In this document: one piece after another, positions 43,426 through 51,525 of the stretch
Layout of the letters: each line of letters begins with the position of its first letter
How positions within the stretch are numbered: position 1 is the stretch's first letter
Notes under the pieces: generated by a model
Database searches by the model: none
Seen by the model: only the letters and a program-made list of their open reading frames with translations
What the model was told of the DNA's origin: nothing
Position numbers and translations under genes: made by a program
Origin: Domibacillus sp. PGB-M46
GTDB lineage: Bacteria; Bacillota; Bacilli; Bacillales; Domibacillaceae
Assembly (NCBI RefSeq): GCF_022668875.1
Contig: NZ_JAKGCR010000013.1
Location: 38,776-102,775 of the forward strand
DNA length: 64,000 bases
Direction: 5' to 3'

Positions 43426-43917
43426 TTAAGAAGAACAAGCCCGCTGAACAGACCGGATGATGCCGCCGTACCCTGTGCATCGGCAAAGATTGCCCGAAAA
43501 AGCTTCCTGAATTGCCGCCTCACTCGGCTTTGGATTTGATTCAAGCAGGCATTTTGCCGCCATGACCATGCCCGGTGTGCAGTAACCGCATTGAAAGCCG
43601 CCTTCTTCGAGAAATGCTTCTTGGATAGGATGCACTCCGTTTTGATCAGAAAGCCCTTCAACCGTTTCTACCGAAGCCCCTTCAAGCTGGTAAGCGAGTG
43701 TCAGGCACGAAACAGACAGTTTACCATTGATCAAAACCGAACAGGCTCCACAGCGTCCGATGCCGCATGAAATTTTTGTGCCGGTTTGACCAAGCTCATT
43801 TCGGATTAAATCAACAGCTCTTATAACAGGCGGAACGGTTAATTGAACAGGCTTACCATTTAACCGAAAGGACAGCCCTATCACTCCAGCGCCTGCTTTT
43901 TCAGGATTGGTTTTCAT
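43426..43917 (-). CDS. pucE: Xanthine dehydrogenase, iron-sulfur subunit
   Basis: 163 residues with two [2Fe-2S] clusters: CGIGRCGACSVLINGK...C in the plant-ferredoxin-like half and CGYCTPGM...CRCTGY in the helical half. It passes electrons from the molybdopterin subunit PucD to FAD in PucC. ATG at 43917 with GGGGTG 6 bases upstream; it overlaps the 3' end of pucD by 17 bases. Last gene of the puc operon. No clear T-rich terminator follows on this strand. Confidence 0.92.
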   Translation of the reverse strand: MKTNPEKAGAGVIGLSFRLNGKPVQLTVPPVIRAVDLIRNELGQTGTKISCGIGRCGACSVLINGKLSVSCLTLAYQLEGASVETVEGLSDQNGVHPIQEAFLEEGGFQCGYCTPGMVMAAKCLLESNPKPSEAAIQEAFSGNLCRCTGYGGIIRSVQRACSS

Positions 43918-46135
43918 ACAGGACACCCCTTTCCATCGACTGCAGCACAGCCTCCGGCTTTACCGGCAGACGGCTGACCCGAAAGCCGATTGCATCGTAG
44001 ATCGCATTGGCAATTGCTGGCGCCACGGCTACCGTTCCAATTTCGCCAACACCCCGCGGTCCGTAATGATCTCCAGGAGGAAGCGTCTCAATCGCTTCAA
44101 GCTCCAGGTCAAACGGTACATCTTGAATGCCTGGAACTAAATAAGAATCGAAGTTTTCTGTCGCATACTGCCCTTCTGTCATCACCACATCTTCCATTAA
44201 AGTGTAGCCAAGCGCCATCACGCCGCCGCCCTCAATTTGTCCCCTATAGCCCATTTCGTTTACAACAGGGCCGGCTGCTGTAGACTGATGCAGCCCGGTT
44301 ACTTTTATTCTTCCGGTTAAAAGATCAACCTCTGTCTGGGCCACTACACCGCTGTACGTGTATAAGTAGTGAGCCGAGTCAATTGCGTCCGGCGAAACCG
44401 GAAAATCAAACTGGGTGGAAACCACAATCGGCTCTTCGCCGGCTGCAAGAGATTCAAAGGAAAGCGCGCATTTTCCATTCTTCCAAACACCGCCCGGTCC
44501 AATCGACAGCACACTCTCTTCTGCACCCGTTTTTTGGACGGCCCGGGCAAGCACCTGCTTTATAAAAGACCCTTTTAACCGCTGAAGTGAATGCCAGACC
44601 ATACTTGTTCCGCGTGAAGCGGTAGTGGAACCGGATGAAGGAACAAGGGCCGTATCTCCAATAACAATGGAAAGGTCTTCTTTTCGGCATCCCAGTTCTT
44701 CTGTTGCCACTGCTTCAATCACAGCCAGAATCCCCTGTCCCGCTTCTTCAAATCCAAAGGCAATTTCAACCTTTCCGTTTTCTTTTAAAGAAAGCCGCCC
44801 CCCGGCAGGGTCCATTCTCCCAAAGCCAAGCCCGCCGCCATGCATCGTCACAGCCATGCCGATGCCGGTCCGCTTCCACTCGCTCGCTTTCGGCATCTGC
44901 TGCTTTTTATCCCGGTATACTTGGGCAGCCGACTCTAATACCTCTAAAGCACCATTTGTCTGGACAATCCGCTGCCCGAGCGGTCCAGGATCCTGTTCAC
45001 GGCGGATATTAAGCCGCCGCAGCTCCAGGGCGTCTATCCCAATTGCAGCAGCCAGCCGGTCCATCTGCCCTTCCAATGCAAAGGTAATCTGATTGCCTCC
45101 AAATCCACGGAACTCTCCGGAAACGCCATTGTTTGTAAAAACAGAGACACCCTTTGTGTCTACTGCCTCAATCATGTACGGGCCACATGCATGCTCAACA
45201 GCGAAGTCTAAAATCGCCGGCCCTAATGTAGCATAGGCGCCTGTATCGGCTGTAATCGTTGTTTGATGGGCAAGCAGCCGCCCATTTTGATCGACGCCGG
45301 TTTTCATCGTAATGCTCATCGGGTGCCGTTTAATGCTTGAACGCATGGATTCCTGCCTTGTTTGGTGGATTTTCACTGGCCTGCCTGTTGCAAGCGCAAG
45401 CAGCGCCCCATACGGCTGAATATTCAATTCATCTTTTCCACCGAATGAGCCGCCCATCGGACTGGAAATAATCCGGATTTCTTCTTCCGGCATGCCTAAA
45501 ATACGAGACAATTGAAACCGGTCTTTAAAACCGTGCTGCGTACCGACATATACTGTCAGCGTCCCGTCTTTTTCAGGAACAATGACGCCGCCTTCTGTTT
45601 CCATATAAGCATGAAGCTGCCGGGGAACTTCATATGTTTCCTCCACAACGTTTACGCATCGCGAAAACGCTGTTTGGATATCGCCTCTTTGAAAGCCGGC
45701 ACGGTGAAGGATATTGCCGCCTGGGTGAAGAAGAGGAGCCGACTTGGCCAATGCTTTTTCTGGACTGTCCACTACAGGAAGCGGTTCATAGTGCACCTCG
45801 ATCAGTTCAAGCGCTCGTGCAGCAATTTCTACCGACTCTGCAGCAACAGCTGCAACCGCATCTCCCACATATCGAACTGTATCTTTACATAAAACCGGCT
45901 GATCCGGGGTAACGATGCCAAATCCGTTTAAGGCAGGCACGTCTTCGTGGGTAATAACCGCCTGTACACCCGGCAGCTGACGGGCTTTCTCCGTGGAGAG
46001 GGAGAGGATACGGGCATGGGGGTAAGCGCTTCTTAACACTTTTGCCCAGAGCATCTCTGGAAATGTAAGATCCGTTAAATATTTTAAGCGGCCTGTTACT
46101 TTCTCTTTGCCGTCCGGCCGGATTTTTTTCTTCAT
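43901..46135 (-). CDS. pucD: Xanthine dehydrogenase, molybdopterin-binding subunit
   Basis: 744 residues, a two-domain aldehyde oxidase/xanthine dehydrogenase large subunit. Signatures include GxGGKDE-type SSPMGGSFGGKDEL, GEFRGFGGNQITFALEGQ, the moco-binding EEAGQGILAVIEAV and the C-terminal GPRGVGEIGTVAVAPAIANAI, where Glu is the catalytic base. Oxidises hypoxanthine/xanthine to urate. AAAGGAG lies 6 bases before the ATG. 21 bases after pucC. Confidence 0.93.
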   Translation of the reverse strand: MKKKIRPDGKEKVTGRLKYLTDLTFPEMLWAKVLRSAYPHARILSLSTEKARQLPGVQAVITHEDVPALNGFGIVTPDQPVLCKDTVRYVGDAVAAVAAESVEIAARALELIEVHYEPLPVVDSPEKALAKSAPLLHPGGNILHRAGFQRGDIQTAFSRCVNVVEETYEVPRQLHAYMETEGGVIVPEKDGTLTVYVGTQHGFKDRFQLSRILGMPEEEIRIISSPMGGSFGGKDELNIQPYGALLALATGRPVKIHQTRQESMRSSIKRHPMSITMKTGVDQNGRLLAHQTTITADTGAYATLGPAILDFAVEHACGPYMIEAVDTKGVSVFTNNGVSGEFRGFGGNQITFALEGQMDRLAAAIGIDALELRRLNIRREQDPGPLGQRIVQTNGALEVLESAAQVYRDKKQQMPKASEWKRTGIGMAVTMHGGGLGFGRMDPAGGRLSLKENGKVEIAFGFEEAGQGILAVIEAVATEELGCRKEDLSIVIGDTALVPSSGSTTASRGTSMVWHSLQRLKGSFIKQVLARAVQKTGAEESVLSIGPGGVWKNGKCALSFESLAAGEEPIVVSTQFDFPVSPDAIDSAHYLYTYSGVVAQTEVDLLTGRIKVTGLHQSTAAGPVVNEMGYRGQIEGGGVMALGYTLMEDVVMTEGQYATENFDSYLVPGIQDVPFDLELEAIETLPPGDHYGPRGVGEIGTVAVAPAIANAIYDAIGFRVSRLPVKPEAVLQSMERGVLYENQS

Positions 46136-46156
46136 AGCTAATCTCCTTTCCCGTTT

Positions 46157-47011
46157 TTATCGGTCAGATTGCAAAGCTGCTAACAGCAGATTGGCTGCGA
46201 CGGTGCGACGGTAATCCACTGAGGCGAACACATCACCGATCAAAGCCGATTCTTCTTTGATGCTGTCTGACAGTGACGCCAGCACATCATCCGTCAGTTC
46301 CTTTCCAATAAGCTCTCTCTCACACATCTTCAAACGACGCGGTGTACTTACTCCGCCGCCCGCCACCATCCGAATTTCTTTAATGGTCTGCTCATCTGTC
46401 ATTTCTCTGTACATGGCAACCGTCACAACAGATGGAATAAACGCTTCTCTCCGTCCGACTTTCCGAAAAAAACAGCGCCCTTTTATAGGAGAAGAAACCG
46501 TAATATCCGTTAAAATGGCGGATTCTGCCGGGGATTCCTGCTCACTTACATAATCATACATCCATTCAGACCGAATGCCGTTTTCACAAAACCACGAAAG
46601 GCGCGCATCAAGTGCCAGTAAGACCGGGATGGCATCACCGACGCCATAAAGGATATTGCCGCCGATCGTACCCCGGTTACGCACAGCTGGCGAGGCAATG
46701 GTGCTGATCGCTTCTGATAAAACCGGGCACTTTTCTTTTACAAGCGGATGGTTCCGGCACGTTTCCAGGTCGGTCAGCGCCCCTATTCTGATCGAACCGT
46801 CGACTGTTTCCTCAATGTCTGCGAGTTCCCGAATCCCTTCCAGGCTGATTAAATGAGGAGGAAAGGATAAACCCTGCTCCCGCTGCATTTGCATAAGTGT
46901 TCCACCCGCAATAAACCGCGATATTCCGTCAAGCTCTTTCTTTAAAGACCTCGCTTCCTCCAGACTCTGTGGCTGCCAGACAGATGTTGGCACCGGCATT
47001 TGCATTGTCAT
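46157..47011 (-). CDS. pucC: Xanthine dehydrogenase, FAD-binding subunit
   Basis: 284 residues. FAD_binding_5 domain (FIAGGTLMQMQREQG; SPAVRNRGTIGGNILYG) and CO dehydrogenase flavoprotein C-terminal domain (IKEIRMVAGGGVSTPRRL). Takes electrons from the FeS subunit to NAD. The start at 47011 has GGGAGGGG 5 bases upstream and overlaps pucB by 83 bases in another frame, an unusually long overlap but consistent with both proteins' lengths. Confidence 0.92.
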   Translation of the reverse strand: MTMQMPVPTSVWQPQSLEEARSLKKELDGISRFIAGGTLMQMQREQGLSFPPHLISLEGIRELADIEETVDGSIRIGALTDLETCRNHPLVKEKCPVLSEAISTIASPAVRNRGTIGGNILYGVGDAIPVLLALDARLSWFCENGIRSEWMYDYVSEQESPAESAILTDITVSSPIKGRCFFRKVGRREAFIPSVVTVAMYREMTDEQTIKEIRMVAGGGVSTPRRLKMCERELIGKELTDDVLASLSDSIKEESALIGDVFASVDYRRTVAANLLLAALQSDR

Positions 47012-47624
47012 TCCATCCCCTCCCGGCCACTTGTTTATAATCCTGCATCGTATCAATATCAAAAAAAGAACCGGATTCCTGGCAATCAATCATTCGTCCG
47101 TGCTGCGCAAAAGAAGGCTGCTTCAGCAAACTGCCCGCTCCCCGGTCTCCCTTTAGCTCCTGCAGCACGGGGAAACAGCCGTTGGAGAAAAGAACAGGCG
47201 GGCGCGGGATACCATCCAGACGAGCCGCCACAAAAGGAGCCTTTGTTTTTTTGTATGTGCGGACGATTTGATTGATTAATTCCACCCTGGTAAACGGCTG
47301 GTCTGCCAAAAGAATCACCGCTGCCTGCGCATTCATTTGTTCTGCGGCCCTCAAGCCAAATGAAAGTGTATGCGCCTGCCCGCGGCTGGCTTCATCACAG
47401 ACGGCATACGACCAGTTCGCTTTTTTAAAAAAAGCGGGCCCAATCCAGCCGGCCTGGCTCTCTCTTTTCCCCGCCACAATAACATGATCCAGCACAGAGG
47501 AAAGAGCCGCGTTCAGTGAAACACTGCCAACCGTGGTACTGCCAAGCGGCAGCGCCAGCTTATCGCACCCCATCCGGGCACTGTTTCCGGCAGCAAGCAA
47601 AATACCAACAACCGGCCTGCTCAT
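46929..47624 (-). CDS. pucB: Molybdenum cofactor cytidylyltransferase (PucB/MocA-like)
   Basis: 231 residues, MobA-like nucleotidyltransferase: VVGILLAAGNSARMGCDKLALPLG at the N-terminus, RGQAHTLSFGL and LLADQPFTRVELINQ (metal-binding Asp). Adds CMP (or GMP) to molybdopterin for xanthine dehydrogenase. ATG at 47624 overlaps the pucA stop (ATGA), so translation is coupled. The C-terminus past about residue 200 overlaps pucC and may be a tail read in another frame. Confidence 0.88.
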   Translation of the reverse strand: MSRPVVGILLAAGNSARMGCDKLALPLGSTTVGSVSLNAALSSVLDHVIVAGKRESQAGWIGPAFFKKANWSYAVCDEASRGQAHTLSFGLRAAEQMNAQAAVILLADQPFTRVELINQIVRTYKKTKAPFVAARLDGIPRPPVLFSNGCFPVLQELKGDRGAGSLLKQPSFAQHGRMIDCQESGSFFDIDTMQDYKQVAGRGWNDNANAGANICLAATESGGSEVFKERA

Positions 47625-48625
47625 AAACAAGCTGCTTCCCGCAGCCCAATGGAATGGCTCACTTGGATCAGCTGAGCGACAATACTAATCGCAATTTCTT
47701 CGGCTCCCTGCGCTCCAATTGACAAGCCGGCCGGAGAAGCAATCCGTGAAGGAATGGCATCAGCCCCAAGCAATCGGGCCGTTCTTTTTCGGGAACCGAG
47801 AATACCAAAATACCGAAGCCCTTGCCCCTTTAACGCCTCGATCAGCTCCCGGTCCCGTTTAAAGTTATGCGTCATCACGACCACACAGTCTTCTGGTTTT
47901 AAAGCGATAGAAGAAAGTACCTCGTCCGGAAAACCGACCATGCGTTTTTCAGCATCAGGAAAATGAAAAGCGGAACAAAACGCCGGGCGCCAGTCAGAAA
48001 CGGTAACTGAAAATCCAGCGGCCGCTGCGAACGAAACGAGCGGCCGCGCGTCTGGCCCTGCCCCAAATACAACAAGCCTTCGCTTTGGACGAATTTTGTG
48101 TACATACACTTCACTGTCAAGCGCTTTACTAAAAAACATGCCGCGCTCAATAACCCGGCAGTCGTCTGGTACTTCTCCCTCCCACTGACCAAACGCACAT
48201 CCCGAATCGGGAATAAAAAGGTAACCAGGGCGGACGCCGCGCTTTTTAATCATCAAAACGGTCTGTCCGGACCTTAGCACCTCTTTTAACTGCAATAGGT
48301 GGGCCGTATACTCTTCATCCAGCCGTTCTGTCCATACATGAATAACTCCGTTGCAGCCCGAGCCCTCTCCCCAGGAAAAATCATCCTCACCGCGCATATC
48401 GTATACAAATTCGCCATACGGCTGATCCACTTTTTTCAGCCGTTCATTCAAATCTTCTTCCAGGCAGCCCGCACTAAGCAGGCCGACCTGCGTGCCATCC
48501 GGTTTAAACAGCATCGCTGCTCCTTCTTTTTTATAAGCAGAGCCTGTGACTTTAACGACCGCTGCCATTACACCACCAACAGTGGAGGCATCCATGGCAT
48601 CAAGCAATTCATGAATATCTTCCAT
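47621..48625 (-). CDS. pucA: XdhC/CoxI-family xanthine dehydrogenase maturation factor
   Basis: 334 residues. N-terminal XdhC/CoxI domain with SAYKKEGAAMLFKPDGTQVGLLSAGCLEEDL (conserved Cys) and a C-terminal Rossmann domain with VVFGAGPDARPLVSFAAAAG and YFGILGSRKRTARLL. It binds molybdopterin, promotes its sulfuration and inserts it into PucD. The start at 48625 has GGAGGGAAACGAT upstream; the longer frame to 48757 overlaps uraD and lacks a ribosome site. 80 bases after uraD. Confidence 0.92.
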   Translation of the reverse strand: MEDIHELLDAMDASTVGGVMAAVVKVTGSAYKKEGAAMLFKPDGTQVGLLSAGCLEEDLNERLKKVDQPYGEFVYDMRGEDDFSWGEGSGCNGVIHVWTERLDEEYTAHLLQLKEVLRSGQTVLMIKKRGVRPGYLFIPDSGCAFGQWEGEVPDDCRVIERGMFFSKALDSEVYVHKIRPKRRLVVFGAGPDARPLVSFAAAAGFSVTVSDWRPAFCSAFHFPDAEKRMVGFPDEVLSSIALKPEDCVVVMTHNFKRDRELIEALKGQGLRYFGILGSRKRTARLLGADAIPSRIASPAGLSIGAQGAEEIAISIVAQLIQVSHSIGLREAACL

Positions 48626-48704
48626 ATCGTTTCCCTCCAGTGTGTAGTCCAAAAAAGGGCACTGGTTCAAAAAAACCACAGCCCCCTTCTTACTTCTTCT
48701 ATTT

Positions 48705-49310
48705 TTAAATTGGGCTAATGAAAGAAGCGGGTCCGCCCAGCCGTCCTTGCGTTTCATTTAAAACCCGGGTGGTCACGGCTGGCATGTGCTGGGTTCTTCC
48801 TGGTTCCTGGATGACAATGTCTTCAATTCGGAATCCCGCTATTTTAAACACTTCTGCTAATGCTGTTTCAAATTCCGTTTCCTGATCGTTTTGAAGACGC
48901 TGCTTCATCTGAACGCAGATTTCTTCTTTTGTTTTGCCTTGTATTGCCATAATAAAAGGAAAAGAGAACTTTTGGGTGTATGCCTCATTTAATAGAGAAA
49001 ACTGATCAAATTCCTCTTTGGACAAAGAAGTCAGCCCGGCAGCTTTCTGCTCTTTCACAGAAGCGTCGGTCATTTTCACGTTTGCCCCAAGATTCGGATG
49101 GTTTCGAAGCAGAGCCAGCTGATCGGAACGAGACGCTTCCTGGACAACAGTGGTCATCTTAGCACATAGAGCCTGCACAGACTCAAATGGACGATCCCGC
49201 ACCGCCTGTTCCGCTACCCAGAGTGAATGTTCAAATACGCTGCCGAAGTGCTGGACGAACATCACTTTTTTCATTTCGTTTACTGCTTTCATAGTCAGCA
49301 CTTCACTCAC
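48705..49310 (-). CDS. uraD: OHCU decarboxylase with a vestigial HIU-hydrolase tail
   Basis: 201 residues. Residues 7-170 match the N-terminal domain of B. subtilis PucL: FGSVFEHSLWVAEQA (catalytic His), LRNHPNLGA, TSLSKEEFDQFSLLNEAYTQKFSFPFIMAI. It decarboxylates 2-oxo-4-hydroxy-4-carboxy-5-ureidoimidazoline to S-allantoin. The last 27 or so residues (PAVTTRVLNETQGRLGG) resemble the start of 5-hydroxyisourate hydrolase (LTTHVLDxxxGKPA), with the catalytic His as Arg, and then stop. No uricase domain follows, unlike PucL. Start GTG 49310 (AGGAAA 6 bases upstream); ATG 49292 is the alternative. Heads the puc operon, divergent from pucR. Confidence 0.85.
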   Translation of the reverse strand: MSEVLTMKAVNEMKKVMFVQHFGSVFEHSLWVAEQAVRDRPFESVQALCAKMTTVVQEASRSDQLALLRNHPNLGANVKMTDASVKEQKAAGLTSLSKEEFDQFSLLNEAYTQKFSFPFIMAIQGKTKEEICVQMKQRLQNDQETEFETALAEVFKIAGFRIEDIVIQEPGRTQHMPAVTTRVLNETQGRLGGPASFISPI

Positions 49311-49490
49311 GCCCTTTCCTAACTTTAATTTGTAACAAATAATAACATATGATTAGTTTACAAGGAAAATTATGTATTGTCACTGGCCTAAATGACCAAA
49401 ACATTAGATTTTTTTCTTATTTTTCACAATTTATTAATAATTTGTGTTATATAATATTACATAACATAAATATTTTAGGGAGTGTTTCAG

Positions 49491-51107
49491 TTGAAATTAC
49501 AAACCTTGCTTGCCCACGCTCCTTTTCAAGATATTCCATTAATTGCGGGCGCCAGAGGGATGGCAAATGATATTACGAATGTGACGATGATGGATGCTCC
49601 GGATATTCTCCCTTATTTAAAGTCGAACGACCTGCTCGTGACAACCGGTTATCACGTTAAAGATAAGCCAGGCGAGCTGATCAGCTTGATTGAGCAAATG
49701 GCCCAGAAAAACTGCGCTGCCCTTTTTATCAAAACAAAGCGTTTTTTCGGCCACCTTCCAAAAGAAGCAATCCAGCTCGCAGATCAGCTTGGGTTTCCGA
49801 TTGTTGAAATTCCTGAAAACTGGTCACTCGGCGAAACCGTCAATCAAATGCTTAATATTATTTTAGATAAGAGAACGAGCGAGCTTCGGGGTGCAATCGA
49901 AACGCACAAGCTGTTTTCAAGCCATATCATGAGCGGAAAAGGATTAAATGCGCTGCTTGCAAACTTAACAGAGCTTACCGGCCACCAGGCTTTTTTATCG
50001 ACAGTTTACTTTTCTGCCATTGCCGGCGATCATTCGCTGGCTGAAGCTTTTTTGCCGTTTAAGAAATGGGCGTCTAAGCATGGCTCTTTTCTGCCGGCCG
50101 GCTCTGCTTTTACCATGTTCAGCACACTGGACCAGAAAGAGAGCTACACACTGTTTCCCGTTTACACACACGAGAAAAAAGCGGCCCTGCTTTTGCTCAA
50201 AGGCTTTGTTTATCCAACAGAGCAGGTGAAACTTCTTACGATCGAACAGGCACTCAATGTGATCTCATTTGAACTATTGAAAGAAGAAGCCGTAAAACAG
50301 TCTACCCGCCGTATTCGCAATGAATTTTTTTCCAATTTTTTAGATGACGCTTTTTCAAGCGAAGAGGAAACGATCAGCCGTGCAAAAGAATTCGACCTGC
50401 CTTTAAAACAAAAATACGTGTGCGCGGTTGGCCGAATCGATGCACCGGAAGAAGAATGGTCTTATTACACGAACCAGAAGGAACTAGATGAAGTCTATTA
50501 CTTTTTTGAAAAAGAACTGCACACAATGGATATTCCCTGCGACTTATTTACAAAAGGAGACACCGTAATCATTCTGTCAAAAGTACCCGATCATATGAAA
50601 GACACCCATTTATTTACGGCTTCTTTTTTAGAAAAGCTGCAAAGCCGGCTCAGCCGGGAACATAACATGACCATTTCTTTCGGTGTCAGTCATTTATGCT
50701 CTTCTCTTCTATTTGTCCGGCAGGGGTATAAAGAAGCTCGCGATGCCTTAAAAACAAATCGGCTGTCCAGCGGCCCCTCCTCCATCCACTTCCACCGGAC
50801 AAAGGATGTAAACGAGCTGCTGCGGATGCTTCCGTCAAAAGACTTAAGCCAGTTTTATAAACACACAGTCCAGCACTTAAAGCTGAATAATCTAGAAGAA
50901 GAAAGATCACTGCTGGAGACACTGTTTGTTTATATGGAAAGCCATTGCCATATTTCCGAAACGGCCAAGCGGCTGTTTGTCCACCGTAACACAGTTGTGT
51001 ACCGGCTGGAGAAATGTGAAGAGCTGCTCGGTATTTCGTTGAAAGACCCCAATTTTTCCCTGCAGGTCCGCCTCGCCCTCCGTATCAAACACCTGCTGAA
51101 TGCTTAA
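49491..51107 (+). CDS. pucR: PucR-family regulator of purine catabolism
   Basis: 538 residues. N-terminal PucR sensor domain (KLQTLLAHAPFQDIPLIAGARGMANDITNVTMMDAPDI; SNDLLVTTGYH), a middle GGDEF-like/CdaR region and a C-terminal HTH_30 (LFVYMESHCHISETAKRLFVHRNTVVYRLEKCEELLG). B. subtilis PucR induces puc genes when allantoin, allantoate or urate is present. The start is TTG at 49491 with AGGGAGTG 6 bases upstream; GTG at 49482 falls in that site. Divergent from the uraD-puc operon. I found no fully convincing PucR box. Confidence 0.88.
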   Translation: MKLQTLLAHAPFQDIPLIAGARGMANDITNVTMMDAPDILPYLKSNDLLVTTGYHVKDKPGELISLIEQMAQKNCAALFIKTKRFFGHLPKEAIQLADQLGFPIVEIPENWSLGETVNQMLNIILDKRTSELRGAIETHKLFSSHIMSGKGLNALLANLTELTGHQAFLSTVYFSAIAGDHSLAEAFLPFKKWASKHGSFLPAGSAFTMFSTLDQKESYTLFPVYTHEKKAALLLLKGFVYPTEQVKLLTIEQALNVISFELLKEEAVKQSTRRIRNEFFSNFLDDAFSSEEETISRAKEFDLPLKQKYVCAVGRIDAPEEEWSYYTNQKELDEVYYFFEKELHTMDIPCDLFTKGDTVIILSKVPDHMKDTHLFTASFLEKLQSRLSREHNMTISFGVSHLCSSLLFVRQGYKEARDALKTNRLSSGPSSIHFHRTKDVNELLRMLPSKDLSQFYKHTVQHLKLNNLEEERSLLETLFVYMESHCHISETAKRLFVHRNTVVYRLEKCEELLGISLKDPNFSLQVRLALRIKHLLNA

Positions 51108-51138
51108 AAAAGCCCGGGAGCTGTGTCCCGGACTTTTT
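51106..51138 (+). terminator. Terminator of pucR
   Basis: AAAAAGcCCGGGA/TCCCGGaCTTTTT stem with one mismatch. Confidence 0.9.
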
Positions 51139-51142
51139 TATA

Positions 51143-51355
51143 TGCGGAAATCCCAACTTCGTCCAGAGAAAGTGAAATACTCATCCGCCAGACAACGCAT
51201 TGAGCGCGCTCTCTAAATGATTTTTTACATTCATAGAGGGACCGGCTTTTTTTAAAGCCGCTTACGAATGTACTTCCTCCCCCATCATTTACCTGAATGA
51301 ATCACGTTTTCCGGGTAATAGAAAAAAAACAATGTAAGATTTTCTTCCACTTCAG
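51143..51355. other. Intergenic stretch without recognised genes
   Basis: Only a CGGCTTT/AAAGCCG hairpin without T-run (51243-51260) stands out upstream of the riboswitch promoter. Confidence 0.5.
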
Positions 51356-51384
51356 TTGAAGCGTCTTCTGCTTCCTCTTATTCT
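51356..51384 (+). promoter_or_regulatory. Promoter of the guanine riboswitch transcript
   Basis: TTGAAG (51356-51361), 17 bases, TATTCT (51379-51384); start expected near 51391, 8 bases before P1. Confidence 0.7.
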
Positions 51385-51398
51385 AATGATAAGATACC

Positions 51399-51507
51399 TT
51401 TTTCGTATATCCCCAGCGATACGGGCTGGGGGTCTCTACTTGGGACCGTAAATTCCAGGCTACGAAAAATCAGCATGGGCGCTGGTTTTTTTCGTGGCTT
51501 TTTTTAT
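51399..51507 (+). promoter_or_regulatory. Guanine-type purine riboswitch, ON-switch architecture
   Basis: P1 51399-51407/51461-51469 (UUUUUCGUA/UACGAAAAA); P2 51411-51417/51425-51431; P3 51440-51445/51453-51458; loops GATACGG and CCGTAAA can kiss. Specificity positions match the xpt guanine aptamer: U22, U47, U51 and C74 (51460). Position 73 is G rather than A and position 24 is U. Downstream, CGAAAAAUCAGC (51463-51474) pairs with GCUGGUUUUU (51481-51490), then T-rich DNA: this terminator uses the 3' strand of P1, so ligand binding should prevent termination. Confidence 0.82.
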
Positions 51508-51525
51508 TGACTGGGAGGGATGGAG

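Noticed and set aside
47624..48757. Longer pucA start at 48757
   Set aside because: The extra 44 codons lie over the uraD 3' end and its gap, without a ribosome site; ATG at 48625 has GGAGGG.
49380..49420. Possible PucR box (TGACCAAAACAT) between uraD and pucR
   Set aside because: Too many mismatches to the B. subtilis PucR consensus to support.
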